64,000 nucleotides of DNA from Aquibium carbonis (lineage in GTDB: Bacteria; Pseudomonadota; Alphaproteobacteria; Rhizobiales; Rhizobiaceae), in assembly GCF_003970795.1 (NCBI RefSeq), contig NZ_RWKW01000004.1, forward strand, positions 18,599 through 82,598, read 5' to 3'. The stretch's first letter is position 1; each line of letters starts with the position of its first letter. Below are positions 16,874 through 25,744 of this stretch, in pieces. A program made the translations under genes and the position numbers. The notes below the pieces were generated by a model, which saw nothing but the letters and a program-made list of their open reading frames with translations, was not told where the DNA came from and searched no databases.

Positions 16874-18109
16874 ATGAGCTTGAAGCGTGTCGTCATCGCC
16901 GGCGCCGGCCAGGGCGGTTTCCAGGTTGCGGCCAGCCTGCGTCAGGACGGGTTCGACGGCGAGGTCCTGCTCTTCGGCGACGAGCCGGGGCTGCCCTACC
17001 AGCGTCCGCCGCTGTCCAAGGAGTACATCAAGACGGGCAATGCCGAGCGCCTGCTGTTTCGCAATGCCGATTTCTTCGACAAGAACGCCATCCGCTATCT
17101 CGACGGGCGGAGCCTGACGACGATCGACCGCGCCGACCGGACGGTCGAACTGGACGATGGCCAGACCCACGGTTTCGACCATCTGGTGCTGGCACTCGGC
17201 GCGCGCAACCGCCGCCTGCCGATCCCCGGCATGGATTTCGACGGCGTGATGCAGCTGCGCACGCTGGCCGATGCGGAGCGCATCCGCGCCGCCATCGCGC
17301 CCGGGCTGTCGCTCGTCGTCATCGGCGGCGGCTTCATCGGCCTCGAGATCGCGGCGACCGCGGCGGCGGCCGGAGCGCGCGTGACGGTGCTGGAGGCCAC
17401 CGACCGGCTGATGTCGCGCGTCGTTTCACCGGCGATCTCGGCGCATTTCCTCGCCATGCATCAGGCTTGCGGGGTCGACGTCCGGCTGGGAACCATGGCG
17501 CGGGGGATCAGGGGCAACGATCGGGGACGCGCAGCGGCGGTGGAGATCGACGAGGGTGCGTCCATCGAGGCCGACATCGTGCTCGTCTCCGCCGGGATCG
17601 TGCCGAACGTCGAGATCGCCGAGGCAGCGGGGATCTATGTGCAGGACGGGATCAGGGTCAACGACCTGATGGAGACCTCCGATCCCCATATCTCGGCCAT
17701 CGGCGATTGCGCCTCGTTTCCGTTCGGCCGGGACGGCATCCTGATCCGCCTCGAATCGGTCCAGAACGCCATCGACCAGGCGAAATGCGTCGTCCAGCGC
17801 CTGCTCGGCCATCCGGAGCCCTATGACAAGGTGCCATGGTTCTGGAGCGACCAGGCCGCCTTCAAGCTCCAGATCGCCGGGCTGACCGCCGGCGCCGACC
17901 ACCAGGTGGCGCGCGCGTCGGACGACGGCGCCAAGCTGACCGTGCACTGCTTTCGGCAGGATACGCTGATCGGCGTCGAAACCGTGAACGCGCCAGCCGA
18001 CCACATGATGGCGCGCAAACTGCTGGCGCTGCCGCAGGCCCCGACGCTCGGCGCCGTCGAGGCGAAGGATTTCGACCTCAAGGCGGTGTTCGCAGCAGCC
18101 CAGGCGTGA
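16874..18109 (+). CDS. FAD/NAD(P)-dependent ferredoxin (rubredoxin/putidaredoxin-type) reductase
   Basis: The protein has 411 residues. The FAD-binding motif at the N-terminus is VVIAGAGQGGFQVA, the NAD-binding motif near residue 155 is LVVIGGGFIGLEIA, and a second FAD contact is ISAIGDCASFP. A C-terminal reductase-like domain follows. These proteins pass electrons from NADH to a ferredoxin serving an oxygenase or P450. Neither a ferredoxin nor an oxygenase gene is adjacent, so the partner is unknown. The start is an ATG 13 bp after an AGGGGAA site. The upstream gap of 232 bp contains only a parS-like site. Confidence 0.85.
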   Translation: MSLKRVVIAGAGQGGFQVAASLRQDGFDGEVLLFGDEPGLPYQRPPLSKEYIKTGNAERLLFRNADFFDKNAIRYLDGRSLTTIDRADRTVELDDGQTHGFDHLVLALGARNRRLPIPGMDFDGVMQLRTLADAERIRAAIAPGLSLVVIGGGFIGLEIAATAAAAGARVTVLEATDRLMSRVVSPAISAHFLAMHQACGVDVRLGTMARGIRGNDRGRAAAVEIDEGASIEADIVLVSAGIVPNVEIAEAAGIYVQDGIRVNDLMETSDPHISAIGDCASFPFGRDGILIRLESVQNAIDQAKCVVQRLLGHPEPYDKVPWFWSDQAAFKLQIAGLTAGADHQVARASDDGAKLTVHCFRQDTLIGVETVNAPADHMMARKLLALPQAPTLGAVEAKDFDLKAVFAAAQA

Positions 18110-18139
18110 AGCAAATCGCGCGTATGTTAGCCGGCTATT

Positions 18140-19105
18140 TCATGCATCGGTCCGGCCGAGGGGCCTGACTTCGTAGCCAGGCTCCTCCGGTTCGTCGTCG
18201 ACCAGTTCCTGCGGGAAGCCCGGCGCCAGGATCGACAGGCCGGTCGCCTCCTCCAGCCTGCGGATGATGTCGTCGGAGTTGGCCCGCTCGCCATAGCGAC
18301 GCTGTCCATCACGGAAGATGTCGATCATCAGCGGCGAGATTTCCAGCGGTACGCCGAAGCGGTCGGCGATGGTCTGGAAGAGGCCGATGTCCTTCATCAC
18401 CAAGTCCATCGAGAAGTCGACGTCGCGGGATCCCGACAGGATCAGCTGGCTTTCGGTCTCGTGCACGAAGGAGGTGCCCGACGAGATCCTGATCGCTTCG
18501 TAGGTGGTCGCGAGGTCCATGCCCGCGGCCTTCATCGTCACCAGCGCTTCGCACAGGGTCAGCAGGTTGGCGGTGGCGAGATAGTTGGTCATCACCTTCA
18601 GCGTGGAAGCCGTGCCGATCGGCCCGGTGTGCAGGACGCGCCGGCCGAGCACGGTGAGAACGGGCAGGATGCGCTCGAAGACGGCGCGGTCGCAGCCGGC
18701 GAAGATCGAGATGTTGCCGGTTGCGGCCCGATGCACTCCGCCCGAGACCGGGCAATCGACCGCGAAAGCCCCGAGCGCCTCGACCCTGGCGGCGAGCCGC
18801 GTGATCTCGGCCGCGTCCGTCGTGGACATTTCCGACCAGATCTTGCCGTGCGCCAGACCGGCCAGGATGCCGTCCTCGGCCTCGACCACCGCCGCCGAGG
18901 CGGCCGGCGACGGCAGGCAGGTGATGACCATGTCGCACGCCTGCGCCATCGCGCGCGGGCTTTCGCCCCATGCCGCGCCCGCGGCCAGGAAACGCTCGCC
19001 CGCCTTCGGATCGAGGTCGCGAACCGTCAGGTCGAAGCCGTTTCGCAACAAGGAGCCGGCGAGCTTGCCGCCCACGTTGCCAAGGCCGATGAAGCCCAGT
19101 TTCAT
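18140..19105 (-). CDS. NAD(P)-dependent beta-hydroxyacid dehydrogenase (3-hydroxyisobutyrate dehydrogenase family)
   Basis: The protein has 321 residues. The dinucleotide site opens directly after the start: MKLGFIGLGNVGGKLAGSLL. Substrate motifs follow: DCPVSGGVHRAATGNISIFA, then LKVMTNYLATANLL, which contains the catalytic lysine. The start was chosen at this ATG because the family begins with the Rossmann strand; a frame open further upstream has no family similarity. Members oxidise 3-hydroxyisobutyrate, tartronate semialdehyde, glycerate or related acids. It is followed in the same direction by no gene, and preceded by a kinase gene, so a small catabolic operon is possible. Confidence 0.87.
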   Translation of the reverse strand: MKLGFIGLGNVGGKLAGSLLRNGFDLTVRDLDPKAGERFLAAGAAWGESPRAMAQACDMVITCLPSPAASAAVVEAEDGILAGLAHGKIWSEMSTTDAAEITRLAARVEALGAFAVDCPVSGGVHRAATGNISIFAGCDRAVFERILPVLTVLGRRVLHTGPIGTASTLKVMTNYLATANLLTLCEALVTMKAAGMDLATTYEAIRISSGTSFVHETESQLILSGSRDVDFSMDLVMKDIGLFQTIADRFGVPLEISPLMIDIFRDGQRRYGERANSDDIIRRLEEATGLSILAPGFPQELVDDEPEEPGYEVRPLGRTDA

Positions 19106-19149
19106 GTCATGTTCCCCCGCCTGATCGCGCCGTTGATGGAAACGGCCGA

Positions 19150-19782
19150 TCATCCGGTCCGCTTCGTGTCCTGTCTCCATTCCACATCGGCGGCGCGGCG
19201 GCATGCCAGAACGCGACGTGCATTGGGTATATCGTTGGAAAAGGCGCGCGCGACGGCCTGCTCGTGAGAATGGCCGTGCTGCAGCCAGCGTTCGACGAGC
19301 CGCCGCTCCAGGACCGGCTCTTCGACATCGAGGAAGATGGTGAAGTCGAAGCTCGGCGCGAGATCGTTCCACGGGGCTTCGTCCGACAGGAGATAATTGC
19401 CCTCCACCAGCACGAAACGGATGGCGCGGGGGACGACCGCAGCCCCGGCCCGGGCGAGGTCGGCGGCGCGATCGAACAGCGGCACTGCGACGCCCTCTTC
19501 GCTGGCGCGGATGCGCATCAGCGTCGCGGCGAGACCGCCGACGTCGAAAGTTTCCGGCGCACCCTTGCGCGGCAGGAGATTTCGCGCCGCCAGGATGGCA
19601 TTGTCGAAGTGGAACCCGTCCATCGGCACGATGACGGCCGATCCTTCGGGAAAGAGGGGCAGCAGGGCTTCTGCGAGGGTCGATTTTCCCGCGCCGGGCG
19701 GCCCGGCAATCGCGACGACGAAACGATCCCGCCCCGCCGCCTTGCGGAAGATGGTCGCCACCAAATGCGCGATTTCGGTCAT
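19150..19782 (-). CDS. P-loop nucleoside/nucleotide kinase family protein (FrcK-like)
   Basis: The protein has 210 residues. Walker A is IAGPPGAGKSTLAE near residue 25, followed by IVPMDGFHFDNAIL, the nucleoside and pantothenate kinase style second motif. FVLVEGNYLLSDEAPWNDL is the Walker B region. It belongs with the uridine kinase/phosphoribulokinase-like group, related to FrcK of rhizobial fructose operons. The ATG start has a GAGGAGG site upstream. The phosphorylated substrate cannot be told. It lies 44 bp before the hydroxyacid dehydrogenase gene on the same strand. Confidence 0.83.
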   Translation of the reverse strand: MTEIAHLVATIFRKAAGRDRFVVAIAGPPGAGKSTLAEALLPLFPEGSAVIVPMDGFHFDNAILAARNLLPRKGAPETFDVGGLAATLMRIRASEEGVAVPLFDRAADLARAGAAVVPRAIRFVLVEGNYLLSDEAPWNDLAPSFDFTIFLDVEEPVLERRLVERWLQHGHSHEQAVARAFSNDIPNARRVLACRRAADVEWRQDTKRTG

Positions 19783-19906
19783 TGCCCTGGCCTCCTCACC
19801 TGCGCCTCCCATGCTACCGCGAGGGCCCGCCGGCTTGAAGGGGCCACGACGCAAAACGGCCGCGGTTTCCCGCGGCCGTCGAACGATCCGATCGCCTGTC
19901 GGCGGA

Positions 19907-20938
19907 CTACATGCCGGTCGAGTACTTCTCGACGAGCGAACGCGCCTCCTCGACGAGCGCCTTGCCGTCCTTGCCCTTGCCGGTCATCTCGGCTTCCCAA
20001 GCCTCGACGAGCGGAGCGGCGGTGTCCTTCCAGCGCTGGGTCTCGGCCTCGTCCAGCACGATGATGTTGTTGTTGCGGCCCTCGGCGATCGCCTTGCCGC
20101 CGATATCGCCTTCATCCATGACGCGGCCGAAGAAGGCAGCGGTTTCGATGCCGGAATTGTCGTCGATCACCTTCTTCAGGTCGTCGGGCATCGCGTCATA
20201 GGCCGACTTGTTCATCGCGACGACGAAGGTCTGCGTGTAGAGGCCGTTCGTGCCGGAGAAGGTGGTGTGGTTGCTCACCAGCTCGCTGACCTTGAGCGAG
20301 GGGGTCACTTCCCACGGGATCGTGGTCGCATCGATGACGCCCTTGGACAGCGCTTCCGACACTGCCGGAACGGGCATGCCGACCGGGATCGAGCCGAGCT
20401 TCTCGAGCATCTGGTTGATGGTGCGCGAACCGCCGCGGATCTTCAACCCCTTCATGTCCTCGAGCGTGTTCACCGGGGTCTTGGAGTGGATGAGACCCGG
20501 GCCATGCGCGTGCCAGGCTATGACCTTCACGTCGGCGAACTCTTCCATGCAGTGCTTTTCGCAATATTCCTGCAGCGCCTTGGAGGTTGCCTCGCCGGTG
20601 GTCATCAGGAACGGAAGCTCGAAGGCTTCCGTGGTGGGGAACCGGCCGGGCGTGTAGCCGATGACGGTCCAGATGATGTCGACCGCGCCGTCCTTGGCCT
20701 GGTCGTAGAGCGAGGGCGGCGTGCCGCCGAGCGCCATGGCGTCGAACTGGTCGATCTTGATGCGGCCGCCCGACTCCTGCATGACCTTCTCCGCCCAGGG
20801 CTTGAGCGCCTTGGCCGGGATGGTGGCCTGCGGCGGCAGCATCTGGTGCAGGCGAAGCGAGACGTCCTGCGCAAAGCCGGAGACCGTCATGGAGCCGAGC
20901 GCGACGACTGCGGCGATGGAGCATTTCAGCATGTTCAT
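19907..20938 (-). CDS. TRAP transporter solute-binding protein DctP (orphan)
   Basis: A 343-residue periplasmic protein with a clear signal peptide (MLKCSIAAVVALGSMTVSGF, then AQD). DctP features include LKGLKIRGGSRTINQMLEKLG and PVSEALSKG-type helix contacts around residues 170-200. GGAGG precedes the ATG. No DctQ or DctM gene is adjacent, so it must use a permease encoded elsewhere, possibly the fused permease 17 kb away. Its sequence differs strongly from the DctP at the left edge, so they bind different ligands. It has its own promoter with an internal inverted repeat. Confidence 0.9.
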   Translation of the reverse strand: MNMLKCSIAAVVALGSMTVSGFAQDVSLRLHQMLPPQATIPAKALKPWAEKVMQESGGRIKIDQFDAMALGGTPPSLYDQAKDGAVDIIWTVIGYTPGRFPTTEAFELPFLMTTGEATSKALQEYCEKHCMEEFADVKVIAWHAHGPGLIHSKTPVNTLEDMKGLKIRGGSRTINQMLEKLGSIPVGMPVPAVSEALSKGVIDATTIPWEVTPSLKVSELVSNHTTFSGTNGLYTQTFVVAMNKSAYDAMPDDLKKVIDDNSGIETAAFFGRVMDEGDIGGKAIAEGRNNNIIVLDEAETQRWKDTAAPLVEAWEAEMTGKGKDGKALVEEARSLVEKYSTGM

Positions 20939-20965
20939 TGAAGCACCTCCCTTTGGTATCCCTTT

Positions 20966-20994
20966 GTTATAAGGTAAAACCTTTTCGATGAAAA
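20966..20994 (-). promoter_or_regulatory. Promoter of the orphan dctP gene with inverted repeat in the spacer
   Basis: Reading leftward, TTTTCA (20994-20989), a 17-bp spacer and TATAAC (20971-20966) form a sigma-70-like promoter. The inverted repeat AAGGT-N3-ACCTT (20971-20983) fills the spacer and touches the -10, a position where a repressor would block RNA polymerase. The regulator is unknown. Confidence 0.5.
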
Positions 20995-21129
20995 GTGGCG
21001 GGTTGTACGGAAGCGTTCATGGCTTCCCATGATGGTAAAGGATGGCTCGAAGCACCCATGAAAGTCTCGACAGCCATGCGCGAAGTGGCGTAAGCCCCGC
21101 CCAACAGCCTGCCACACGGGAGATCAAAC

Positions 21130-22263
21130 GTGTCGTCAATCACCGCCGCCAAGCCACCCTTTCGCGCCGACCACGTCGGCAGCCTGCTGAGGCCGGACTC
21201 GGTCAAGGCGGCCCGCCGGAAGTATCATGACGACAAGTCGATCGATGCCGCCGAATTGAAGGCCGTCGAGGACGAGGCCATCCGAGAGGTCATCAAGCTG
21301 CAGGAAGATGTCGGAATTCCGGCGATCACCGACGGCGAGATCCGCCGCTCGTTCTGGCACTACGACTTCATGGGCGACCTGACCGGGCTGGACCTCGAAC
21401 AGCGCGACGAGGGCGTGCAGTTCCATGGCGTGAAACTGCGTCCGATCTTCCCCACCATCACCGGCAAGCTCGATTTCCCCGCCGATCATCCGATGATCGA
21501 GCACTTCAAGTTCGTGGCCGCAAACACGAAAGCGACGCCGAAGATCTCCATCCCCGGCCCCAGCTGCTGCCATTTCCGCACCGCCAGGGCCGACATCAAG
21601 CCGAAGGAATACCAGGACGATCCGGAAGCGCTGTTCGCCGATCTCGCCGCGACCTATGCCAAGGCCGTGCAGGCCTTCTACGACGCCGGCTGCCGCTATC
21701 TGCAGATGGACGACATCTTCTTTGCCTATCTGTGCGACCCCAAGCACCGTGCCGCCAAGACGGCGGAAGGCATGGATCCCGACTGGCTGATCGACCGCTA
21801 TGCCTGGATGATGCACGAGGCGATCAAGGACCGCCCGGCCGACATGCTGATCGGCATGCACATGTGCCGCGGCAACTTCGTCTCGACCTACGCGGCCGAA
21901 GGCGCCTACGATCCCGCCGCCGACGCGATCTTCAACAAGACCGGCGTCGACATCTACTTCATGGAATACGACAGCGAGCGCGCCGGCGGACTGGAGCCGC
22001 TGCGCCTGCTGCCGAAGGGCAAGAAGCGCGTTCTGCCCGGCTTCATCACCACCAAGACCGGCGAGCTGGAATCGATCGACGACCTGAAGCGCAAGTTCGA
22101 CGCGGCAGCGAAACATGCCGATCTCGATCAGCTCGGCATCGCGCCGCAATGCGGCTTCGCGTCGACCGAGGAAGGCAACAAGATCACCGTCGACGACCAG
22201 AAGCGCAAGCTGGAACTGGTGGTGAAGACGGCCGAGGCGATCTGGGGCGGCGTAGACAAGTAG
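21130..22263 (+). CDS. MetE-core family methyltransferase (cobalamin-independent methionine synthase C-terminal domain only)
   Basis: The protein has 377 residues, about half of a full MetE. It consists only of the C-terminal barrel, with FRADHVGSLLRP at the start. The zinc ligands are visible: H244 and C246 (GMHMCRGN), E279 (YFMEYDSER) and C341 (APQCGFAS). Full MetE needs an N-terminal half to bind methyl-tetrahydrofolate triglutamate, absent here. Single-domain homologues use other methyl donors or thiol substrates. The start is GTG with a GGGAG site. It is divergent from the orphan dctP gene and may process its ligand; that is inference. Confidence 0.85.
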   Translation: MSSITAAKPPFRADHVGSLLRPDSVKAARRKYHDDKSIDAAELKAVEDEAIREVIKLQEDVGIPAITDGEIRRSFWHYDFMGDLTGLDLEQRDEGVQFHGVKLRPIFPTITGKLDFPADHPMIEHFKFVAANTKATPKISIPGPSCCHFRTARADIKPKEYQDDPEALFADLAATYAKAVQAFYDAGCRYLQMDDIFFAYLCDPKHRAAKTAEGMDPDWLIDRYAWMMHEAIKDRPADMLIGMHMCRGNFVSTYAAEGAYDPAADAIFNKTGVDIYFMEYDSERAGGLEPLRLLPKGKKRVLPGFITTKTGELESIDDLKRKFDAAAKHADLDQLGIAPQCGFASTEEGNKITVDDQKRKLELVVKTAEAIWGGVDK

Positions 22264-22305
22264 AACCACCTCGGGTCGCCGCGTTCTCCTCACGGGGGCG
22301 CTCCT

Positions 22306-22334
22306 TTGTCCAGGGCCGTCCCCCGTGCTATAAT
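22306..22334 (+). promoter_or_regulatory. Promoter of the toxin-antitoxin operon (leaderless)
   Basis: TTGTCC at 22306-22311, a 17-bp spacer and a perfect TATAAT at 22329-22334. The expected transcription start, six to eight bases after the -10, falls on the antitoxin ATG at 22341, and no ribosome site precedes that ATG. The transcript is therefore predicted to be leaderless or nearly so. Confidence 0.65.
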
Positions 22335-22340
22335 CGGTCC

Positions 22341-22619
22341 ATGGCAAAGCCTCCCACGACGCAGATGGTCACGATTTCGCTTTCGACCGAGCAGGCGGAG
22401 CGCTTGCGGAACGCCGTGGCGTCCGGTGCCTACGCTTCGAGCGACGACGTGGTTCAGGACGCCCTGCGGCTTTGGGAGTTGCGGGAACGCGAACGCGCGG
22501 AAGACCTGGCCCGGCTGAAACAGGCTTACGTCGAAGGCAAGCATAGTGGCACGCCGCGCGAGATTGACCGCGAAAGCTTCCTAGCCGATCTCAGAGAGCA
22601 GTTCCGCGCTCGTGGCTAG
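22341..22619 (+). CDS. Type II antitoxin, ParD/CopG family
   Basis: A 92-residue protein. The N-terminal half is ribbon-helix-helix (TQMVTISLSTEQAERLRNAV, then SGAYASSDDVVQDALRLWE). The C-terminal tail (EGKHSGTPREIDRESFLADL) is the part that wraps the toxin in ParD proteins. It binds DNA at its own promoter as well as the toxin. The start is the first ATG after a TATAAT box. The toxin gene overlaps its end by eight bases. Confidence 0.87.
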   Translation: MAKPPTTQMVTISLSTEQAERLRNAVASGAYASSDDVVQDALRLWELRERERAEDLARLKQAYVEGKHSGTPREIDRESFLADLREQFRARG

Positions 22620-22908
22620 CATCCGCTATTCGCCGAGGGCGGAAAGGGATCTTCGGGACATCTGGCGCACGATCGCGATCGACAGCATGACGGCGGCCGA
22701 TCGTCTGATCCTCCGTATCATCGACAAGCTCGAGTTGGCGGCCACTCAGCCCGCCATGGGCGTAGCTCGTGGGGATCTCGGCGCGGAGGCTCGACTTCTG
22801 ATCGTTCAACGATACATCGTGATATACGAGCCGTCGCCGAGCGGAATCGACGTCATCGCGATCCTCCACGGCATGCGGGATCCCCAGCACTGGCTTGACC
22901 AGAACTGA
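22612..22908 (+). CDS. Type II toxin, ParE/RelE superfamily
   Basis: A 98-residue protein with the compact ParE fold: IRYSPRAERDLRDIWRTI, DRLILRIIDKLELAATQP, LLIVQRYIVIYEPS and a terminal VIAILHGMRDPQHWL. The start is a GTG inside the antitoxin gene, so toxin synthesis is coupled to, and lower than, antitoxin synthesis. ParE-type toxins inhibit DNA gyrase; RelE-type toxins cut mRNA at ribosomes. The pairing with a ParD-like antitoxin favours ParE. No residue seen is damaging to function. Confidence 0.87.
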   Translation: MASIRYSPRAERDLRDIWRTIAIDSMTAADRLILRIIDKLELAATQPAMGVARGDLGAEARLLIVQRYIVIYEPSPSGIDVIAILHGMRDPQHWLDQN

Positions 22909-22929
22909 CTAAGGGCGGAAGTCCAACCC

Positions 22930-23547
22930 ATGAACGTCCTGCCGCGCGGCGTGAAGCACATCCCCGGCTGTCTCGACGTCGAGGCGCAGCGCGCCCTGCT
23001 CGAGGAGATCCGCGCCGTGGTGGCGGCCGCGCCGCTCTACCGGCCCGAGATGCCGCGCACCGGCAAGCCGATGAGCGTGCGCATGACGAATTGCGGCTCG
23101 CTCGGCTGGGTGACGGACCGGCAGCGCGGCTATCGCTACCAGGCGACCCATCCCGTGACCGGCAAGCCCTGGCCGGCGATGCCGCAGCGGCTGGTCGACA
23201 TCTGGGACGCGCTCGCCGGCCACCCCGCCCCGCCGCAGGCGTGCCTCGTCAATTTCTACGCCGACGACGCGAAGATGGGCCTGCACCAGGACCGCGACGA
23301 GGAGGACCTGTCCGCGCCCGTGGTTTCGATCTCGCTCGGCGATGCCTGCCTGTTTCGCGTCGGCGAAGCGACGCGCGGCGGGCGCACGACCTCGATCCGG
23401 CTCGAAAGCGGCGACGTGGTGATCCTCGGCGGCGAAGGGCGGCTCTGCTTCCACGGCGTCGACCGGATCTATCCGTCGACGTCGGCGCTGCTGAAGAAGG
23501 GCGGGCGCATCAACCTGACGCTCAGGCGCGTGACACGAACGGCCTGA
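22930..23547 (+). CDS. alkB: AlkB-type 2-oxoglutarate/Fe(II)-dependent DNA repair dioxygenase
   Basis: The protein has 205 residues, close to E. coli AlkB. The iron ligands are H119 and D121 (GLHQDRDEE) and H175 (CFHGVDR). The 2-oxoglutarate arginines lie in GGRINLTLRR (R193, R199). NFYADDAKMG contacts the cofactor. AlkB oxidatively removes methyl groups from 1-methyladenine and 3-methylcytosine. It starts 21 bp behind the toxin gene and may be read from the same promoter, though no functional link is known. Confidence 0.92.
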   Translation: MNVLPRGVKHIPGCLDVEAQRALLEEIRAVVAAAPLYRPEMPRTGKPMSVRMTNCGSLGWVTDRQRGYRYQATHPVTGKPWPAMPQRLVDIWDALAGHPAPPQACLVNFYADDAKMGLHQDRDEEDLSAPVVSISLGDACLFRVGEATRGGRTTSIRLESGDVVILGGEGRLCFHGVDRIYPSTSALLKKGGRINLTLRRVTRTA

Positions 23548-23580
23548 AGGGCGGCGCTCGTCGAAACGGCTACCCTGCGG

Positions 23581-24540
23581 TCACAACCGGCGCAGCGCGA
23601 CTTCCTCGACGCGATGGTTCGTGCCCTTCTTGAGGATCAGGTCGGCGCGGGGGCGCGTCGGCAGGATGTTCTCGCGCAGGTTCTTCAGGTTGATGTTGGA
23701 CCACAGACCCTCGGCGATGGCGCGGGCCGAGTCCTCCGACAGGGTCGAATAGCGATGGAAGAAGGAGTCCGGATTGCGGAACGCCGTTTCCCGCAACCGC
23801 ATGAAGCGGTTGATGTACCATTTGTGGATCAGCGCCTCGTCGGCGTCGATGTAGACCGAAAAGTCGAAGAAGTCGGAGACGACCGGCACGGCGCGGCCGT
23901 CCTTCGGCAGGTCGCGCGTCTGCAGGACGTTGATGCCCTCGAAGATCAGGATGTCCGGTCGGTCAATGGCGACGTACTCGCCCGGCAGGACGTCATAGGT
24001 GAAGTGCGAATAGACCGGCGCGGGCACGTTCGGCTCGCCCGACTTGATGGCGGATAGAAAGCGAAGCAGCGCGCCGACGTCGTAGCTGTCGGGAAAGCCC
24101 TTGCGTTCCATCAGGTTCTCGCGGCGCAGAACCTCGTTGGGATAGAGAAAGCCGTCGGTGGTGACGAGATCGACCTTGGGGCTCGACGGCCAGCGCGCCA
24201 GCAACTCCTTCAGGATACGCGCCGTGGCCGACTTGCCCACCGCGACGGAACCGGCAATGCCGATGATGAAGGGGGTCTTCTTGCTTTCCGAGGCGTTGAA
24301 GAACGCCTGCCGCTGGCGAAACAGCAATTGCGTGGCTTCGACATGCGCCGAGAGCAGCCGCGACAAGGACAGGTAGATGCGCCGCACCTCGTCGAGGTCG
24401 ATCGGGTCGTTGAGAGAGCTCAGCCGCTGGACCTCGTCCTCGGTGAGGGTGAGCGGCGTGTCGGCCCGAAACTCGGCCCATCGCTCCGCCGAAAAGACGC
24501 GGTAGGGCGAGTACTTCACTTCCGGTGCAAGCTGGTCCAT
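23581..24540 (-). CDS. coaA: Type I pantothenate kinase
   Basis: The protein has 319 residues. The P-loop is [15 protein letters not shown] near residue 95, and [13 protein letters not shown] and FEGINVLQ are the conserved kinase motifs. It phosphorylates pantothenate, the first step of coenzyme A synthesis. The ATG chosen ([16 protein letters not shown]) lies 37 bp after the hisE stop; a longer frame would overlap hisE and is not conserved in the family. It is the last gene of the leftward his run, an order typical of Hyphomicrobiales. Confidence 0.95.
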   Translation of the reverse strand: MDQLAPEVKYSPYRVFSAERWAEFRADTPLTLTEDEVQRLSSLNDPIDLDEVRRIYLSLSRLLSAHVEATQLLFRQRQAFFNASESKKTPFIIGIAGSVAVGKSATARILKELLARWPSSPKVDLVTTDGFLYPNEVLRRENLMERKGFPDSYDVGALLRFLSAIKSGEPNVPAPVYSHFTYDVLPGEYVAIDRPDILIFEGINVLQTRDLPKDGRAVPVVSDFFDFSVYIDADEALIHKWYINRFMRLRETAFRNPDSFFHRYSTLSEDSARAIAEGLWSNINLKNLRENILPTRPRADLILKKGTNHRVEEVALRRL

Positions 24541-24577
24541 CGCCGTGTTCGTCCCGGAAGATACCAATCCGTTCACG

Positions 24578-24901
24578 TCAGCGTCCCGTGCGGGACGCCT
24601 TCTCCGCAATGCCCGATTGCCCCGTGCGGCGCTCGAGTTCCTCCATCACCCGCGACAGGGGGACATCGGCGAGAGCGAGGACCACCATCCAGTGATACAG
24701 GAGATCGGCGCTTTCCGAAACGAGTTCCGTCTCATCCTTTCGCACGGCGGCGATGACGGTCTCGACAGCCTCCTCGCCGAGCTTCTTGGCCGCCCGGTCC
24801 ATGCCGGAGGCAAACAGCTTCGCCGTCCAGGAGTTCGTATCGCCGGATCGGGCGCGTTCGGCCACGATCCGTTCGAGGTCGTCGAGGGTAAAATCGCTCA
24901 T
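24578..24901 (-). CDS. hisE: Phosphoribosyl-ATP diphosphatase
   Basis: A 107-residue MazG-like all-helical hydrolase. [13 protein letters not shown] and [14 protein letters not shown] carry the paired acidic residues that bind magnesium. It removes pyrophosphate from phosphoribosyl-ATP, the second step of histidine synthesis. Here it is a separate gene, not fused to hisI. It follows hisF after nine bases. Confidence 0.95.
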   Translation of the reverse strand: MSDFTLDDLERIVAERARSGDTNSWTAKLFASGMDRAAKKLGEEAVETVIAAVRKDETELVSESADLLYHWMVVLALADVPLSRVMEELERRTGQSGIAEKASRTGR

Positions 24902-24910
24902 GTGCGGCGT

Positions 24911-25705
24911 TTAGTGCGCAAGCGGTCCGGAGTCGAGTCGCATCGCGAGGCCCGCCGCCGCCATGTGCGCCTTGGCTTCGGCGATGGTGAAGGTGCCGAA
25001 ATGGAAGATCGAGGCGGCGAGCACCGCCGTCGCGTGGCCGTCGCGGATGCCTTCGACGAGATGGTCGAGCGTCCCGACGCCGCCTGACGCGATCACAGGC
25101 ACGCGCACCGCGTCGGCGATGGCGCGGGTGACGGCCAAGTCGTAGCCGGCCTTGGTGCCGTCGCGATCCATCGAGGTGAGCAGGATTTCACCGGCCCCCT
25201 TGTCGACCACCAGACGGGCGAAGTCGATCGCGTCGATGCCGGTCGGCTTGCGACCACCATGGGTGAAGATCTCCCAGCGATCCGTCTCGCCCGGCTGCGA
25301 CACCTTCTTGGCGTCGATGGCCACGACGATGCACTGGTTGCCAAACTTGTCGGCGGCCTCGGCGACGAAGTCCGGATTGTTCACCGCCGCCGTGTTGATC
25401 GACACCTTGTCGGCGCCGGCGAGCAAAAGCTTGCGGATGTCGGCGACGGTGCGCACCCCTCCCCCCACCGTGAGCGGCATGAAGCACTGCTCGGCTGTGC
25501 GGGCGACGACGTCGAAGATGGTTTCGCGGTCGTCGGACGAGGCGGTGATGTCGAGGAAGCAGAGTTCGTCGGCGCCGGCCGCATCATAGGCCCTGGCGGC
25601 CTCGACGGGATCGCCGGCGTCGATCAGGTCGACGAAGTTGACGCCCTTGACGACACGGCCGTCCTTGACGTCGAGGCAGGGGATGACGCGGGATTTGAGG
25701 GTCAT
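24911..25705 (-). CDS. hisF: Imidazole glycerol phosphate synthase, cyclase subunit
   Basis: A 264-residue (beta-alpha)8 barrel. It begins [20 protein letters not shown], in which the first aspartate is catalytic, and the phosphate sites are VGGGVRT and [12 protein letters not shown]. Together with HisH it makes imidazole glycerol phosphate and AICAR. The HisH gene is four genes upstream in the same transcript. The start is 40 bp behind the Uma2 gene. Confidence 0.96.
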   Translation of the reverse strand: MTLKSRVIPCLDVKDGRVVKGVNFVDLIDAGDPVEAARAYDAAGADELCFLDITASSDDRETIFDVVARTAEQCFMPLTVGGGVRTVADIRKLLLAGADKVSINTAAVNNPDFVAEAADKFGNQCIVVAIDAKKVSQPGETDRWEIFTHGGRKPTGIDAIDFARLVVDKGAGEILLTSMDRDGTKAGYDLAVTRAIADAVRVPVIASGGVGTLDHLVEGIRDGHATAVLAASIFHFGTFTIAEAKAHMAAAGLAMRLDSGPLAH

Positions 25706-25744
25706 GAAGGTCGTTTTCCGATATCGTCGGCGTGGAGCATGGAC

